Positions 15,902 through 23,524 are shown, counted from the stretch's first letter. The stretch is 56,454 bases of DNA from Bradyrhizobium neotropicale (GCF_001641695.1 NZ_LSEF01000033.1:1-56454); one strand, 5' to 3'. Notes: generated by a model from the letters alone, not told the origin. Program-made: numbers and translations.

Positions 15902-17698
15902 ATGCGGCTAACGAATGCTTACCGGTTCTTGCGAACCTCTCCGTTGAACTACGGGGAGAAGTTCGGTGAGCGCGGTGATAGATCGCATCTCCTCGCCACC
16001 TTGGCGTTGCTGGCACCGATCTTTACGGGAATGCCGCACGCGCTCGCGCAGCAGGCGAGCCAGCCGGGGTTTGATCCGCGCCAGCCCGAGAAGTATTTCG
16101 ATAACCAATCCGATCAGGAATCGCTCAGCCGGCCGCCGGTCAAGTTGCCGACGATCGGTCAGCCGAATGTCGCGGCCGATGCCGGGCCGCAATTCGTGCT
16201 GCGCGGCATCAACGTCAGCGGTGCCCATGCGATCTCCCGCGAGCGCATCACCGGGACTTATCAGCCTTATCTCGGCAAGAGGGTCACGCAGGCCGACCTT
16301 GCCGCAATCGCCGGCGCGATCAGCGAGCTCTACCGCGCCGAAGGCTTCCATCTGAGCCGGGCGATCGTGCCGCCGCAGGACATCACCGACGGCCGTGTCC
16401 AGATCCGCGTGATCGAAGGGGCAATCGTCCAGGCCGAGCTGAAGGGCGACGATGCCGATCGGCTCGGCGTCAGGCCGATGCTTGGAGCGGTTCTGGCCGA
16501 GCAGCCGTCGCGTTTCGCAACGCTTGAACGCCAGCTATTCCTCATCAACGGCAGACCCGGCGTCCGGATCACGGATACCGCGCTTGAGGAGATCGGCGGC
16601 CCCACCGGCCGCTTTCGTCTCACGATCTCCTTGAAGACCTGGCACGTCTTCACGTCGTTCGGACTGGACAATCTCGGATCATCGTCGGTCGGTCCCTGGC
16701 AGACCTATGCGACGAGCGCCTTTAACTCCTACCTCACGCCGGGCGACACCCTCGCGGTCAACTTGTCGACCATCGCCAACGATCCGCGCCAGCTCGGCTT
16801 CGCCCGGCTGTCCTATGATGCGCCGGTCGGCGTCGACGGCGTGCGCGTCGGCGCCTCCGTCCTGTACAGCGCGGTGCGGCCGGGTGACGTCCGGCGCCTT
16901 GCCAGCGACATCACCACGACCGAAGCTTTCGAGGTGCGGGCCAGCACCGTACCCTTCATGTCGCAATGGTCGGCCCTCACGCTCACGATGGCCGGGACCT
17001 TCAGCAACGTGTCGGAACACGATCTGTTCGGCCCGTACTACAGCGACCACATCAGGACGGCGAGCCTGACCGCCGACTACCGGCTCCAGGATCGCTTCGG
17101 CGGCACCAACTTTGCGACCTTCACCTATCGCCAGGGTCTCGACATCTTTGGTGCCTCGCATTTCGACGATGATCTGTTGTCGCGCGACGGCGCTTCGTCG
17201 AATTTCTCGGTGCTGAACCTCTGGTTCACGCGCTACCAGGCGCTCAACGACACCTGGTCGATCAAGCTCTCCGCGGCGAGCCAGACCGCATCGCGGCCGC
17301 TGTTCACCTCGCAGCAATTCTACCTCGGCGGCGCGGCCTTCGGCCGGGGCTATGGCGCGGCCGAGATCAGCGGCGACAACGGCCTCGCCGGCTCGTTCGA
17401 GCTGCGCTTCGACCAGAAGGTCAATTTCCGCTACTGGAGCGGCTATCAGATCTACGCCTTCGGCGACGCCGGCGCAGTCTGGAACGACGGCTACCGCCTG
17501 AGCGACGGCCTGTCACTGACCTCCGCCGGCGCCGGCGCGCGGTTCTTCCTCTTGGACGATTTCCAGGCCGATCTCGGCGTTGCCGTCCCCTTGAGCTACC
17601 GGGCACCGGACAATACGCGCCGCACCCCGCGCTTTCTGTTCACGCTTTCCAGCGCGCTGCGGGTTTGCCCGGAACGCGGCAAGGCTGGCTGTCCTTAA
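15902..17698 (+). CDS. Two-partner secretion outer-membrane pore, TpsB (ShlB/FhaC/HecB family)
   Basis: 598 residues. An N-terminal signal region (cleavage probably after GMPHALAQQ, near residue 50) and a linker precede a POTRA domain (~97-175, FVLRGINVSGAHAISRERIT and GRVQIRVIEGAIVQAEL). A second POTRA-like part follows, then a C-terminal 16-strand barrel (~240-598) with the motifs GRGYGAAEISGDNGLAGSFE and FGDAGAVW. Such pores export a large TpsA exoprotein, but no TpsA gene is present anywhere in the window. Its divergent neighbours are the FecR-domain and CHASE2 c-di-GMP genes. That suggests the module handles a surface protein encoded elsewhere or uses a non-classical substrate. The extended N-terminus makes the exact start uncertain. 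Confidence 0.85.
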   Translation: MRLTNAYRFLRTSPLNYGEKFGERGDRSHLLATLALLAPIFTGMPHALAQQASQPGFDPRQPEKYFDNQSDQESLSRPPVKLPTIGQPNVAADAGPQFVLRGINVSGAHAISRERITGTYQPYLGKRVTQADLAAIAGAISELYRAEGFHLSRAIVPPQDITDGRVQIRVIEGAIVQAELKGDDADRLGVRPMLGAVLAEQPSRFATLERQLFLINGRPGVRITDTALEEIGGPTGRFRLTISLKTWHVFTSFGLDNLGSSSVGPWQTYATSAFNSYLTPGDTLAVNLSTIANDPRQLGFARLSYDAPVGVDGVRVGASVLYSAVRPGDVRRLASDITTTEAFEVRASTVPFMSQWSALTLTMAGTFSNVSEHDLFGPYYSDHIRTASLTADYRLQDRFGGTNFATFTYRQGLDIFGASHFDDDLLSRDGASSNFSVLNLWFTRYQALNDTWSIKLSAASQTASRPLFTSQQFYLGGAAFGRGYGAAEISGDNGLAGSFELRFDQKVNFRYWSGYQIYAFGDAGAVWNDGYRLSDGLSLTSAGAGARFFLLDDFQADLGVAVPLSYRAPDNTRRTPRFLFTLSSALRVCPERGKAGCP

Positions 17699-17842
17699 GC
17701 CCTCCGCTTTTTGCGCTGCACGCGCTCCTTCTGGGACCTTTCTCACAGACTTGCCTAAATTTAATCCCGTAGCCTGCTCACGATCGCTCGATCCGGGAGT
17801 TCCCAATGACCACGTTCAGTCAAAAGTGATTGGGAAGGAACC

Positions 17843-18673
17843 ATGAAGAGGGTGCTGGCAATTCTGGCCTTTCTCGGCGTGCTTGGCGTGGGCCAGTATT
17901 TCGTCGTCAGCAAGTTCGCCATTCGTCATGAGACGGTGACCTTGTTCGACGCCACGCGCCAGCGGCCGATCTCTGTCGACGTCGCAGTGCGCCGTGACTA
18001 CGAGACCAAGGCCAATCTCGGCCTCTGGAAGCTCCCGCTCGCCATCATCAGCAACGGCAATACCGTCAAGGCCACCGAGTATTCGTTCCTCGCCAATGTG
18101 CTCGCCGCGCGCGGCTATCTCGTCGCGAGCATCCAGCAGGACCTGCCGAGCGATCCGCCGCTGATGACCCATGTCGGCGAGCAGTATGTCGGCCGGCGCC
18201 AGGTTTATATGCGCTGCGAAGCCAACATCCTTTTCGTGCTTGGCGAATTGAAGAAGCGGCAGGAGCACGTCGAATACGATCACATCACGCTGGTCGGCCA
18301 TTCCAACGGCGGCGACGTCTCGATGTATGTCGCTCATCAGCATCCGGAGCTGGTGTCCAAGGTGATCACGCTGGACAATCTGCGGGTGCCGTTCGTGGTC
18401 AACGACCACCTGAAGATCCTGTCCTTCCGCTCGAAGGATCCGCACTTCGTGACCGACCCCGGCGTCCTGCCGACGCCCGAAGAGGCCAAGGCGCGCGGCA
18501 TCGACATCGTCCATACCGGCGCGCAGCACACGGAGATGAGCGACCGCGGACCCGACGCGGTCAAGGAGAAGATCCAGGCGACACTCGACCGCTTCCTGCG
18601 CGACAGCGCCAGCAACGCGCTCGCGCCGGCCGATACGTCGAGCCCGATGATCATGAACCCCGCCGATTACTAG
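17843..18673 (+). CDS. Membrane-anchored or exported alpha/beta hydrolase
   Basis: 276 residues. An N-terminal hydrophobic segment (MKRVLAILAFLGVLGVGQYF) acts as an anchor or signal. The alpha/beta-hydrolase core follows: the nucleophile elbow GHSNGG (Ser near residue 153), a late Asp in the FRSKDPHFVTDPG region, and the probable catalytic His in HTGAQHTEMS. The substrate is not readable; the lid region (MTHVGEQYVGRRQVYMRCE) is distinctive. AAGGAACC precedes the ATG. It follows the TpsB gene by 144 bp, separated from it by an AT-rich promoter-like stretch. Confidence 0.75.
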   Translation: MKRVLAILAFLGVLGVGQYFVVSKFAIRHETVTLFDATRQRPISVDVAVRRDYETKANLGLWKLPLAIISNGNTVKATEYSFLANVLAARGYLVASIQQDLPSDPPLMTHVGEQYVGRRQVYMRCEANILFVLGELKKRQEHVEYDHITLVGHSNGGDVSMYVAHQHPELVSKVITLDNLRVPFVVNDHLKILSFRSKDPHFVTDPGVLPTPEEAKARGIDIVHTGAQHTEMSDRGPDAVKEKIQATLDRFLRDSASNALAPADTSSPMIMNPADY

Positions 18674-18911
18674 CCCGCCAGCCTTGCGCCAGATCAACGC
18701 GCCTCCGGTCCGAGCGCGATAGGAAGGCCGCACCGCATCGGAGGGGCACATGCCGCACCCTATCGAGAGCCTTGGCCTGCCCGCGGCTGGAGTGCCGGCG
18801 TTGTTTCATCGGCTCTATCGTTCCGCCCGCAGACGACTCCGGTCGATCATCGCCCGCATCGATCTCTCGCAATTCCCGGGATCGTGCTGCGGGTGAGCAC
18901 GAGTGCCAGAC

Positions 18912-18947
18912 ATGCAAATCCCTGCCGGTTTGAGCCGGCAGGGATTT
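18912..18947 (-). terminator. 15-bp perfect inverted repeat after the phasin gene
   Basis: GCAAATCCCTGCCGG, loop of six, and its exact complement, placed 20 bp beyond the phasin stop. A very stable stem without a long T-run. It lies between convergent genes and could act in both directions. The rest of 18674-18966 has no supported gene. Confidence 0.6.
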
Positions 18948-18966
18948 GCGTGGGTTGCCAATGACT

Positions 18967-19308
18967 TCAGGACTTGCCCTTGCCGGGCTGCATGATGCTG
19001 CCGGTCATCTGGCGCATGTGGTCCCCGGCGCTGGTGAACTGGCTGCGCAGGAACTCGGACTGGATCTGCATGGCTTCCTGAAGATCGGTGGCGTGAACGA
19101 GCTTGCGCGCATGCTCGAACGCCGACTTCATGTTCTGCTCGGTGAAAGCGAGCGCCTGCTTCGACACCTCCGTGCCCGCTCCCGGCACCGTCGCCATCGA
19201 TTTGGTGGCGGCATCGAAAAACAGGCCGAATGCCTTTTCCGCCTGGTCGATCGTCTTCTCGGCCAGGTCGCGCAATTCGGCCGGAACTTCGAGCTTCGGT
19301 TCAATCAT
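18967..19308 (-). CDS. Phasin-family protein
   Basis: 113 residues, fully helical, starting MIEPKLEVPAELRDLAEKTI behind GGAGGAGTGCGAC. The heptad-like pattern DQAEKAFGLFFDAATKSM and LQEAMQIQSEFLRSQFTSAG is that of the alphaproteobacterial phasin_2 type, which coats polyhydroxyalkanoate granules in the cytoplasm. No PHA synthase or depolymerase is adjacent. The short form (113 against ~110-150) is normal for rhizobia. Confidence 0.85.
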   Translation of the reverse strand: MIEPKLEVPAELRDLAEKTIDQAEKAFGLFFDAATKSMATVPGAGTEVSKQALAFTEQNMKSAFEHARKLVHATDLQEAMQIQSEFLRSQFTSAGDHMRQMTGSIMQPGKGKS

Positions 19309-19453
19309 GTCGCACTCCTCCCTTTTTTCTTACTGATTATCACATTTGCAGCGTCGGCTTCCAGCGGCCAGACCAGGCTACAGGCGCAGCCGGACGCCCG
19401 GCGTGCGACGGGACGGACGGTGGTCGAGGCATGACGTGGGCGCGTAGCCCGGC

Positions 19454-19639
19454 TTACGACAGGGGATGCTCAGGGAGAGAGTCGTCTGTGGCGAGATCTT
19501 CGACGAGCTTGATGACCTCAAAACGCTGCCGCGGCGCAAGCTTCAGAAATGCGCGCAGCAGGCGCAGGCTTTCGACGGTGCTACTCGCGGGCGCGCCGAG
19601 CTTCAGGTGCAGTTCAGCCGCGAAATTGAGGTTTTTCAT
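19454..19639 (-). CDS. Small helical hypothetical protein
   Basis: 61 residues, MKNLNFAAELHLKLGAPASS then ESLRLLRAFLKLAPRQRFEV and KLVEDLATDD. AGGTG lies four bases before the ATG. The LRLLRAF..L.PRQRFEVI pattern resembles short rhizobial hypotheticals of unknown role. It is separated from the phasin gene by 145 bp on the same strand. Confidence 0.5.
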   Translation of the reverse strand: MKNLNFAAELHLKLGAPASSTVESLRLLRAFLKLAPRQRFEVIKLVEDLATDDSLPEHPLS

Positions 19640-20097
19640 CTCGCACCTATGACAAGGATCGGCCTTGGCGGTCTGACGTCGAGCTCCCGCTCGAGAATTG
19701 GACGCCGTGGCGGCGAAGAATTCTCGGCCAGGGCATCCCAGGGGGTTGGTACGCTGAACTGCACATCCGAACGGATCGGCTCAACCCGAGAGGTTGCAAC
19801 TATGCCAAGGAACAACCCATCCGGCAAGCCAATCTATCGAGGCAGCGATGCTTGGTCGGCATCGCACCACGGCAATTCCGGATAACAGGAATATGCACCG
19901 ACGTCACCCACCTGCGTCAAGAAGCGACATCGGTGCACACACTGCCTTGATCGAGCTCGATGCCGCGGGCTTGCCCTTTGTTTTGTGTCTAAATGTGAAC
20001 GGAGCCACGCATCGCAATGCGGACATATTGTCTCGATTTGAGCGATGGCGGCCGATCCAGGGCGTCGGAGCCCTTCGCCGGATACCGTCCGAGCGAA
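19640..20097. other. Intergenic region, no firm gene
   Basis: About 460 bp. The only frame with some translational signal is a plus-strand 27-codon ORF at 19802-19885 (MPRNNPSGKPIYRGSDAWSA), with GAGAGG eight bases upstream. It is hydrophilic and without relatives I can name, so I do not call it. Nothing else is visible. Confidence 0.4.
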
Positions 20098-20562
20098 TTA
20101 TTGCTTCTTCAGCGTATACACGTAATCGTTGAGCCCGATTTCGGCGGTTGCATCGTCGACGAAGTGAAACTCGATCTCGCACCCGGTCTCCAGCGTCTTG
20201 ATTTTGCCACCGACAAAGCCGAGCGATGCGGCGAGCGCCTTGGGATCGGCCTTCTTGCCGGCGCGCCGCATCTCGTCGAAAGCGCCCTGGAAGATCATGT
20301 CGGGACCGTAGTCCGTCACCTTGTACTGCGGCTTGGCGCAGGCCAAGGGACGCGGCCCGGAGATCTCCTTCACCTTGATGGCCAGCGCCTTGCCCATCAG
20401 CCGCGCCTGCTCGCTGCCGTCGGGCTTACGATGCGGATCGGCCCATGGCGCAACCACAGCCGTCGTGACCGTCCAGCTCCCGAGATAGAAGGGATCGGCC
20501 GCCATGGCGGTGCCGGGCACGCCGAGTGACGCAACAATGCAAAGCGTGACAATCAATTTCAT
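20098..20562 (-). CDS. Exported hypothetical protein
   Basis: 154 residues with a signal peptide (MKLIVTLCIVASLGVPGTAM, cleavage after AMA). The mature domain contains FYLGSWTVTTAVVAPWAD, a GPRPLACAKPQYKVTDYGPD segment and a C-terminal GCEIEFHFVDDATAEIGLND, suggesting a small beta-rich periplasmic domain with two cysteines. GAGGGGG lies upstream of the ATG. I do not recognise the family. Confidence 0.65.
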   Translation of the reverse strand: MKLIVTLCIVASLGVPGTAMAADPFYLGSWTVTTAVVAPWADPHRKPDGSEQARLMGKALAIKVKEISGPRPLACAKPQYKVTDYGPDMIFQGAFDEMRRAGKKADPKALAASLGFVGGKIKTLETGCEIEFHFVDDATAEIGLNDYVYTLKKQ

Positions 20563-20757
20563 CCGATGTGCCCCCTCAAGCTCTAGGTTTGGACTCGGTT
20601 CTCCGCGTCACGGTTCACCAATCCCCGATATTTTCCGATGCGTGAACCGTGATTCAAGATCGAACGACCAAGCCGTTGCGAAACGGCCACGCAGATCACG
20701 GGCGCCATGGCTGGACCTCTTCGATTCGGGCGCGCGTCAGCACCAAAGGACGACGGC

Positions 20758-21114
20758 ATGCTTTCTCGCTGCGATGTCATCAAGGGCGCCGCGGTTGCGC
20801 TTTTCACTCTCTCGATACAGGGCGCATGGGCGCAGGAGATCAAGATGAACCTCTTCAAGATCGTCACCACCAAGGACGAAATCATCATCGGATTGTCAGC
20901 CGAGGAGCTCCAGGCGATCGGCGGCAACGATGCGAGCGCGGTTGCGCATGCGCTGGCGCAGAAGGGCGACCTCACCGTCTGGCAGTACAATGTGCATCGC
21001 GGCCAGAACGGCGAATTGCAGCAGGCGCCGACCGCCAAGATCGGGCTCCTCGCCAACGCCTCGCTCCGCGTCGAGCCCTACACGACGCCCTACCAGATCG
21101 TGCCCCATCCGTAA
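20758..21114 (+). CDS. Exported hypothetical protein
   Basis: 118 residues from the ATG at 20758 (AAGGA upstream); the frame is open to 20707 without a site. The N-terminus MLSRCDVIKGAAVALFTLSI is a signal peptide with cleavage after GAWAQ. The mature ~90 residues read as two short alpha/beta units (EIIIGLSAEELQAIGGNDAS, VWQYNVHRGQNGELQQAPT). No family recognised. It is convergent with the 21161-21736 gene. Confidence 0.6.
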   Translation: MLSRCDVIKGAAVALFTLSIQGAWAQEIKMNLFKIVTTKDEIIIGLSAEELQAIGGNDASAVAHALAQKGDLTVWQYNVHRGQNGELQQAPTAKIGLLANASLRVEPYTTPYQIVPHP

Positions 21115-21160
21115 GCGGGGAACGGGCGCGCCGGCGGCGGAGGTTGCCGGCGCGCCGCTC

Positions 21161-21736
21161 TCATCGGCGCCGCTCCGTGCGCTGCGGTCCAATTTCCGTC
21201 GCAAAGCCGTAGACCAGCGCGAGCCGGTCGAGGCATTCGCGGAATCGTCGCGCGAAATAGTCGTTCCAGCGCTGGCTGCGCACGGCGCGGCGCTGCCCGA
21301 TCTGATCCATCGTCAGTCCCAGGACCAGCACGTCGTGCACCAGCGCGGCACCGTCGGCGCCGAGTTCGCGCTCGACGCGGTTCAGCCGCAGCACCGCCTG
21401 GCGCTGGCTCTCGGTGACCGCCTCGCGCGTGCGCGTGCCGTCGACATATTCGCGGGTTGGATCCACCGCCTGGGGACCGCGCTCCGCCCTCTCCCAGTCG
21501 TTCTGGAAGGCGCGACCGCCGCGGTATTGGGCCTCGTCGATCTGGCGATGAGAATGCAGCCGACCGAGCGGATCGCTGCGGATCGAGCGCATGGCGACGA
21601 TCTTCTCGCCCGGCTCGAGCGCGAGGGGATTATCGACCGCGACCTCGGCCACTTCGGCATTGAATGGCAGATCGTGCGAGGGCCAGTCGTTGAGCCTTGC
21701 CAACCTATAGGACTTGTTGCGTCTGGCGCGTACCAC
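21161..21736 (-). CDS. Phage-like/cell-cycle-associated hypothetical protein downstream of the gcrA-like gene
   Basis: 191 residues from a GTG at 21736, placed seven bases after GGAG. The C-terminal half (SQRQAVLRLNRVERELGADG, then DQIGQRRAVRSQRWNDYFAR and CLDRLALVYGF) has the look of the C-terminal helical domain found in rhizobial DUF6456-type and phage-associated proteins (Leu-rich helices ending in LALVYG). The N-terminal part (PFNAEVAEVAVDNPLALEPG) is distinct. It follows the gcrA-like gene by 45 bp and is probably in the same transcript, so it would fall under the same repressor. Function unknown. Confidence 0.6.
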   Translation of the reverse strand: MVRARRNKSYRLARLNDWPSHDLPFNAEVAEVAVDNPLALEPGEKIVAMRSIRSDPLGRLHSHRQIDEAQYRGGRAFQNDWERAERGPQAVDPTREYVDGTRTREAVTESQRQAVLRLNRVERELGADGAALVHDVLVLGLTMDQIGQRRAVRSQRWNDYFARRFRECLDRLALVYGFATEIGPQRTERRR

Positions 21737-21781
21737 TCGGAAGCTCCATGCAAAATTGATAATTGAGAGGACGTCCGCCCG

Positions 21782-22315
21782 TCAGGCGGCGGAGACCAGT
21801 CTCAGCACGAGGGGGCCCGCGCAGCGCGTCGATGCCGATCCCGGCCCGCGGGTCAGGTGGAAGTGCGGCGTGCAATAGCTCGTGCCGGGCTGTCGGGGAT
21901 GACCGCAGAAGGCGATCTCCTCCCCGTCCTTGTCGCCGCCATAGGGATAGCGGCAATCGCCAGGCTCGAGTTCGATCAGCGAGATCAGGCGCGGCTTGAT
22001 GCCGACGCAGCGCAACTTCACCGGCCGAGCGGGCTTCAGCACCGATTCTGGCGGTTGGCTCGAGTTCGGCAAAACCGGCGCGCGCGGCGCGAGCGGGGAG
22101 ATTGCGCCCGGCAAGCGCGGCACGATCGAGGGACTCTTCATCCGTGCGGGCGCGGCGAGCCCGAGCCGCTTGGCCCGGCCGACCACCGCGCTGCGCGTAT
22201 AAACCGTTCCGAATCTTGCGTTAATCTCCCGTCCGATCTCCGCGTAAGACATCCCTTTGAGAAAATAGTCGCGAAGCGCGTCGGAGTGCTCCGACGGCCA
22301 ACTGCCCGGTTCCAT
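21782..22315 (-). CDS. GcrA-family cell-cycle regulator (paralogue)
   Basis: 177 residues. The N-terminal SWPSEHSDALRDYFLKGMSY then EIGREINARFGTVYTRSAVV followed by GRAKRLGL is the GcrA DNA-binding helix-turn-helix. After a variable Pro-rich linker comes the C-terminal sigma-70-interacting part with CRYPYGG, FCGHPRQPGTSYCTPHFHL. GcrA proteins bind RNA polymerase sigma-70 and activate promoters carrying CcrM-methylated GANTC. The ATG at 22315 has AGGA eight bases before it; the GTG at 22342 has none. Rhizobia usually keep a housekeeping gcrA elsewhere, so this divergent copy beside an S24 repressor is probably an accessory paralogue. Its promoter carries a repressor operator. Confidence 0.8.
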   Translation of the reverse strand: MEPGSWPSEHSDALRDYFLKGMSYAEIGREINARFGTVYTRSAVVGRAKRLGLAAPARMKSPSIVPRLPGAISPLAPRAPVLPNSSQPPESVLKPARPVKLRCVGIKPRLISLIELEPGDCRYPYGGDKDGEEIAFCGHPRQPGTSYCTPHFHLTRGPGSASTRCAGPLVLRLVSAA

Positions 22316-22371
22316 GCTGCTGTCCTGTGATACGCCATTCACAAACCGTCACGGCCGGGATGGCGAAACAC

Positions 22372-22400
22372 ATATTCCGGTATTCCGAAACACAAGTCAA
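22372..22400 (-). promoter_or_regulatory. Promoter of the gcrA-like gene
   Basis: On the minus strand TTGACT (22400-22395), 17-bp spacer, GAATAT (22377-22372). The -35 fits well and the -10 is moderate. Operator O1 (22375-22389) lies within the spacer and -10. The predicted transcript starts about 50 bp before the ATG at 22315. Confidence 0.5.
22375..22389. promoter_or_regulatory. Operator O1, TTCCG-N5-CCGAA
   Basis: A 15-bp site TTCCG GTATT CCGAA, one base away from the dyad TTCCG-N5-CGGAA shared with O2-O4. It sits on the gcrA-like promoter. Confidence 0.5.
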
Positions 22401-22423
22401 GCAGTGACTTCTGATATTCATAA

Positions 22424-22452
22424 TTGCATCAATTCCGAATTTCGGATTAGAA
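22424..22452 (+). promoter_or_regulatory. Promoter of the S24 repressor gene
   Basis: TTGCAT (22424-22429), 17-bp spacer filled by operator O2, TTAGAA (22447-22452). The -10 is poor, so confidence rests mainly on having the same geometry as the promoter at 23134-23162. Confidence 0.35.
22433..22447. promoter_or_regulatory. Operator O2, TTCCG-N5-CGGAT
   Basis: TTCCG AATTT CGGAT contains a perfect 13-bp dyad TCCGAA-T-TTCGGA (22434-22446). It lies 39 bp before the repressor ATG, placed for autoregulation. Confidence 0.6.
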
Positions 22453-22485
22453 GAGGCAGGACCATGGGTAATCGAGGGAATCACC

Positions 22486-23094
22486 ATGTTGGACGTTGCG
22501 ATGATCGAGCGGGGCCTGGAGAAGACGGGCAAGAGCAAGGGCGGGCTGGCGGCGGCCATGGGCGTGCGCCCGGGCGCGGTGTCGGAGATCCTCGGCGGCG
22601 AACGCCTGGTGAAAGCGTCCGAAATTCTGCCGATCATGGAATATCTTGAGCTCAATCTCGCGCCGGTCATGGGCCGCGTCGGCGCCGGCGCCGTGATCGA
22701 GCCGGATTTCGAGCAGGTTCCGCCGGAAGGGCTCGGCGAGGTCGTGCTGCCCTTCCCGATCATGGAAGAGACCGTCGCCTTCGAGATCGTCGGCGATTCG
22801 ATGCTGCCCAAATACGAGAGCGGCGACGTGATCGTGGTCTACAAGGATCAGCGCTACCCGCTGTCGAGCTTCTACGGCGAGGAGGCCGTAGTCCGCCTCA
22901 AGACCGGCGAACGCTACCTGAAGACCATCGAACGCGGCAAAAGTCCGTCCGTCGTCAACCTCACCAGCTTCAACGCCAAGCCGATCGTCGGCGTCAAGCT
23001 GGAGTGGGTCGGCGAGATCTGCCTCTCGATGCCCAAGGGGCAGCTCGAGCGGCTGCGCGCGAAGTCCGCGCGGCCGCGCAAGAAGGGCAGGTAA
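22486..23094 (+). CDS. HTH/S24-family self-cleaving transcriptional repressor (LexA/CI-like)
   Basis: 202 residues. The N-terminal Cro/CI-type helix-turn-helix (residues ~5-50, SKGGLAAAMGVRPGAVSEIL) is joined to a C-terminal S24 peptidase/dimerisation domain. The autocleavage set is complete: a candidate Ala67-Gly68 bond (RVGAGAV), nucleophile Ser105 (GDSMLPKY) and Lys146 (RYLKTIE). The spacings of 38 and 41 residues are close to those of LexA and lambda CI. The extreme C-terminus is basic (KSARPRKKGR). RecA-stimulated cleavage would relieve repression. AGGGAA lies upstream of the ATG. The gene is divergent from the gcrA-like gene, and the flanking regions carry four similar dyads, presumably its own operators. 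Confidence 0.85.
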   Translation: MLDVAMIERGLEKTGKSKGGLAAAMGVRPGAVSEILGGERLVKASEILPIMEYLELNLAPVMGRVGAGAVIEPDFEQVPPEGLGEVVLPFPIMEETVAFEIVGDSMLPKYESGDVIVVYKDQRYPLSSFYGEEAVVRLKTGERYLKTIERGKSPSVVNLTSFNAKPIVGVKLEWVGEICLSMPKGQLERLRAKSARPRKKGR

Positions 23095-23110
23095 GGCAAG
23101 CCCGGCCAAT

Positions 23111-23125
23111 TTCCGATTTTTAGAA
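23111..23125. promoter_or_regulatory. Operator O3, TTCCG-N5-TAGAA
   Basis: TTCCG ATTTT TAGAA, two mismatches from the full dyad. It is centred 32 bp (about three helical turns) upstream of O4, which would favour cooperative binding of dimers. Confidence 0.45.
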
Positions 23126-23133
23126 ATCACACC

Positions 23134-23162
23134 TTGACCTAATTCCGTTTTTCGGAAATACT
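23134..23162 (+). promoter_or_regulatory. Promoter of the 23210 gene
   Basis: TTGACC (23134-23139), exactly 17 bp, AATACT (23157-23162). Operator O4 fills the spacer. The predicted start lies about 40 bp before the ATG at 23210. Confidence 0.6.
23143..23157. promoter_or_regulatory. Operator O4, TTCCG-N5-CGGAA
   Basis: TTCCG TTTTT CGGAA is a perfect 5+5+5 dyad lying entirely between the -35 and -10 hexamers. It is the best of the four sites and defines the consensus. Confidence 0.65.
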
Positions 23163-23209
23163 CTGCCGCAGAGCCTGCGACATGCGGGCCGCGGCAGGGT
23201 CAATCTTAG

Positions 23210-23485
23210 ATGCAGTATTTCGTCGTGATGATCGACTATGGGCGGCGCGGCCGCGAGGCGATCGTCGACCCCGAGATCACGCGGCGCGAGGTCATCTCCC
23301 GCGTCGCCTCGGGTGAATACAGCAACGTCTCGTTCATTCACGAGATCGTGGACAGTTCAGTCGAGGACGTGACCGAGGCCATCCTGACCGAGGCCGCCCT
23401 GCCCCAGGTCCCGCCTGACGAGGTCGACCTCCAGGCGGTCCGCCTGGATCACGCCCGCGACCTGTGCAAGCACGAACGGACGTGA
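23210..23485 (+). CDS. Small hypothetical protein under S24-repressor control
   Basis: 91 residues, MQYFVVMIDYGRRGREAIVD then EITRREVISRVASGEYSNVS. A short alpha/beta protein with an acidic C-terminal half, no membrane segment and no recognised family; phage-associated hypotheticals often look like this. No strong ribosome binding site (AGGGTCAATCTTAG before the ATG). Its promoter is overlaid by operator O4 with O3 upstream, so it is probably a target of the repressor encoded 116 bp before it. Confidence 0.65.
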   Translation: MQYFVVMIDYGRRGREAIVDPEITRREVISRVASGEYSNVSFIHEIVDSSVEDVTEAILTEAALPQVPPDEVDLQAVRLDHARDLCKHERT

Positions 23486-23524
23486 CGCAGGCGTGGAACG
23501 CCCGCGTCACCGTCCGATAGCACC

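Noticed and set aside
15902..17698. Reading the TpsB gene as a TonB-dependent receptor or plain Omp85
   Set aside because: There is no TonB box or plug domain. The POTRA arrangement with GRGYGAAEISGDNGLAGSFE fits the ShlB/FhaC type.
19802..19885. 27-codon plus-strand ORF with GAGAGG upstream
   Set aside because: Hydrophilic, no family resemblance and no terminator or partner. Signals are too weak to call a gene.
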